DNA of 8,762 bases from DATKXU01 sp035528905. Lineage in GTDB: Bacteria; Armatimonadota; UBA5829; DTJY01. The position numbers and the translations under genes are program-made. This document shows positions 8,139-8,762 of this stretch, piece by piece (the first letter of the stretch is position 1; each line of letters opens with the position of its first letter). The stretch spans positions 1 through 8,762 of the forward strand of contig DATKXU010000053.1 in NCBI GenBank assembly GCA_035528905.1, read 5' to 3'. Below the pieces are notes generated by a model. That model ran no database searches and was not told where the DNA came from. It saw nothing but the letters and a program-made list of their open reading frames with translations.

Positions 8139-8197
8139 GGCTGATTCCTCTTGGGGCAGACTCGCTGCGCTCGCTGTGCCGCCAAGAAGAATCAGCC
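8139..8197. repeat. 16-bp inverted repeat with structured loop
   Basis: The left arm 8139-8154 (GGCTGATTCCTCTTGG) and right arm 8182-8197 are complementary over 16 bases with one mismatch. Inside, GGCA (8155-8158) pairs with TGCC (8177-8180), extending the stem to about 20 pairs with one bulged G. The loop contains a repeated CGCT motif. The hairpin starts 65 bases after the nuclease stop and could shield the 3' end of the operon transcript. It lacks a T-run, so it is not a standard intrinsic terminator. Confidence 0.75.
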
Positions 8198-8201
8198 TTG
8201 T

Positions 8202-8220
8202 TGCCGGCTCGGCGCCGGCA
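8202..8220. repeat. Perfect GC-rich hairpin
   Basis: TGCCGGC (8202-8208) and GCCGGCA (8214-8220) pair perfectly over 7 bases around a 5-base loop TCGGC. It sits 4 bases after the previous hairpin, so the two would stack end to end in RNA. Confidence 0.65.
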
Positions 8221-8233
8221 TGATTGCGGCTTC

Positions 8234-8257
8234 GTTTCCTGGCCTTCGGCAGGAAAC
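8234..8257. repeat. Perfect 8-bp hairpin with TTCG-containing loop
   Basis: GTTTCCTG (8234-8241) pairs with CAGGAAAC (8250-8257) around GCCTTCGG. The loop bases can alternatively pair downstream: GGCCTTC at 8241-8247 is the exact complement of GAAGGCC at 8343-8349, which would enclose the next repeat unit. The two folds exclude each other. Confidence 0.6.
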
Positions 8258-8275
8258 CAAGCCAGATAAGTAGCT

Positions 8276-8341
8276 GCCGAAAGGCATAAAAGGCGCTTCG
8301 CCGCGGCAAGAAGGCTCAGCTAACCATTTAAGCCTTTCGGC
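8276..8341. repeat. Hairpin repeat unit A of a three-member family
   Basis: The stem arms are 8276-8290 and 8327-8341, 15 bases with one A-A mismatch (8286/8331). The pairing continues past one more mismatch with GG/CC, then an asymmetric bulge (C8294 on one side, TAA 8321-8323 on the other), then GCT (8295-8297) with AGC (8318-8320), closing a 20-base loop. It shares the TAAAAGG start and the CTAACC element with units B and C, but its outer stem sequence (GCCGAAAGGC with GCCTTTCGGC) is different and still fully paired. Confidence 0.7.
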
Positions 8342-8388
8342 TGAAGGCCTCCACCCAGCAGATTGCCTGCCAGGCTGGAGGTTGGCTT

Positions 8389-8416
8389 GCCGCTTTGCAG
8401 CGGCTGCGCCGCCGCT
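8389..8416. repeat. Three-part alternative hairpin
   Basis: GCCGCT occurs at 8389-8394 and again at 8411-8416, with its exact complement AGCGGC at 8399-8404 between them. The middle arm can pair with either flank, through a 4-base loop (TTGC) or a 6-base loop (TGCGCC). This gives two mutually exclusive 6-bp stems. It may simply reflect local GC-rich duplication. Confidence 0.5.
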
Positions 8417-8475
8417 CTCAGCCTCGCAGCCAATCGCTGACTCACTGCCCTGTCTGCCCTCTGGGCATGGCGGCC

Positions 8476-8556
8476 GCATCCCTGAAAGCCGTAAAAGGCG
8501 CCTCGCTGACCGCTTGGCTAACCTTTTAGGGCTTCCCCTCGCTGAGGTCGGGATGC
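8476..8556. repeat. Hairpin repeat unit B with outer stem
   Basis: The inner stem 8486-8498 pairs with 8522-8534 over 13 positions with one G-G mismatch (8491/8529). Inside are a C versus TAA bulge (8499; 8519-8521) and a GCC/GGC stem (8500-8502, 8516-8518) closing a 13-base loop. An outer perfect 7-bp stem, GCATCCC (8476-8482) with GGGATGC (8550-8556), encloses it, with 15 unpaired bases on the 3' side only. The core TAAAAGGCGCC and GGCTAACCTTTTAG are identical to unit C. CCTCGCTGA is directly repeated at 8501-8509 and 8537-8545. Confidence 0.75.
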
Positions 8557-8602
8557 AGCGATGTGGCATGGCGTACCCCTCTGCACACCCCCAGCAAGAT
8601 TG

Positions 8603-8694
8603 CCGCGAGGTCTCTAAAAAGCGTAAAAGGCGCCTCATCCCGGCTAACCTTTTAGGCTTTTTCCCTCCCTGGGTATCGGGCCGAGACCTCGCGG
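8603..8694. repeat. Hairpin repeat unit C with perfect 12-bp outer stem
   Basis: The inner stem 8616-8630 pairs with 8648-8662 over 15 positions with one G-G mismatch (8623/8655), in the same relative place as in units A and B. The C versus TAA bulge (8631; 8645-8647) and GCC/GGC stem (8632-8634, 8642-8644) close a 7-base loop. A perfect 12-bp outer stem, CCGCGAGGTCTC (8603-8614) with GAGACCTCGCGG (8683-8694), encloses it. Extra unpaired bases (8663-8682) lie on the 3' side, as in unit B. Confidence 0.8.
8616..8662. terminator. Possible bidirectional intrinsic terminator (inner stem of unit C)
   Basis: The inner stem begins with a run of five A and ends with a run of five T next to a GC pair, which is the symmetric layout of a two-way rho-independent terminator. 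Against this, the core stem is A/T-rich and interrupted by a mismatch, and the sister units A and B lack the A and T runs. The nuclease stop is about 540 bases upstream, so it would be a distant terminator for the operon or one for a convergent gene outside the window. Confidence 0.35.
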
Positions 8695-8756
8695 AGTTTG
8701 AGGCACGGATTTAGTAAGTCCCATAGGGTTCCTATGGGACCAGAGAGCCTCAAACT
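8695..8756. repeat. Nested double inverted repeat at window end
   Basis: The outer arms AGTTTGAGGC (8695-8704) and GCCTCAAACT (8747-8756) pair perfectly over 10 bases. Within them the inner arms GTCCCATAGG (8718-8727) and CCTATGGGAC (8731-8740) pair perfectly over 10 bases around a GTT loop. Unpaired sides are 13 and 6 bases. It begins on the base after the outer stem of unit C ends. There is no T-run. The inner sequence is unrelated to units A-C. Confidence 0.75.
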
Positions 8757-8762
8757 GATCCT

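Larger units (their letters stand above)
8074..8762. other. Gene-free, hairpin-dense 3' region
   Basis: No supportable gene follows the nuclease stop. Frames that stay open here (8192-8638 on minus, 8382-8714 on plus) encode low-complexity Arg/Ser/Pro-rich strings typical of GC-rich palindromic DNA and have no ribosome binding sites. The region holds at least seven inverted repeats in a row from 8139 to 8756, several nested, detailed separately. Positions 8074-8138 show nothing I recognise. A further weak pair (CCTCCA 8348-8353 with TGGAGG 8376-8381) encloses the palindrome GCCTGCCAGGC at 8365-8375. There is no transposase, integrase or CRISPR-type regular spacing. Confidence 0.7.

Noticed and set aside
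8276..8662. Integron attC sites
   Set aside because: The folded units resemble attC in having bulges and variable loops, but the paired RYYYAAC and GTTRRRY boxes are not at the ends. The only AAC element is internal on the 3' arm, and there are no cassette genes or integrase.
8192..8714. Open frames on both strands in the 3' tail (8192-8638 minus, 8382-8714 plus)
   Set aside because: Products are Arg/Ser/Pro-rich without domains, the sequence is dominated by palindromes, and no ribosome binding sites support them.
8139..8756. Terminal inverted repeats of an insertion sequence
   Set aside because: No transposase gene lies between any of the repeat arms, and the arms of different hairpins do not match each other as element ends.
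8074..8762. CRISPR array
   Set aside because: The three related units differ in stem sequence and are spaced irregularly (about 205 and 132 bases), with no identical direct repeats separated by uniform spacers.

Overview
The window carries one four-gene operon, all on the plus strand (about 227-8073). A short 5' leader precedes it, and a roughly 690-base gene-free tail follows, packed with inverted repeats. The DNA is moderately GC-rich with bacterial signals: Shine-Dalgarno sequences, a TTG start, overlapping stop/start codons, no introns. I cannot assign a phylum. No rRNA, tRNA, transposase, integrase or CRISPR array is visible.

Layout. (1) Positions 1-226 are a leader with a few small inverted repeats and no supportable gene. 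(2) Positions 227-1453 encode a DUF6361-type protein of unknown biochemistry. (3) Positions 1446-3329 encode a phospholipase D superfamily protein with two HxK motifs. (4) Positions 3326-6556 encode a large SNF2/superfamily II helicase. (5) Positions 6574-8073 encode a two-domain nuclease: a RecB/Cas4-like PD-(D/E)XK module with four cysteines placed as for an iron-sulfur cluster, followed by a DUF2779 module with a DnaQ/RNase H-like DEDDy signature. (6) Positions 8074-8762 hold a chain of hairpins. Three of them share a conserved asymmetric architecture, while their stems change sequence but stay self-complementary.

How the genes may work together. Genes 1-2 overlap by 8 bases, genes 2-3 by 4 bases, and genes 3-4 are 17 bases apart, so they look co-transcribed and translationally coupled. 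The order DUF6361, PLD protein, helicase matches my recollection of the three-gene anti-phage system called Azaca (ZacA, ZacB, ZacC). It also resembles the PLD plus SNF2-helicase pairing (DrmC/DrmD) of DISARM. This assignment comes from memory and motifs, not a search. The fourth gene adds a helicase-compatible double nuclease that I do not recall as part of that three-gene system, so the locus may be an extended or variant defence operon. A reasonable model is that the helicase translocates on or remodels foreign DNA while the PLD protein and the Cas4-like/DEDDy protein cut or resect it. DUF6361 would act as sensor, adaptor or regulator. That model is inference.

The most unexplained part is the 3' hairpin cluster. 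Three homologous folded units share a TAAAAGG/CCTTTTA core, a 1x3 bulge and a single conserved-position mismatch, and the last two sit inside longer outer stems.
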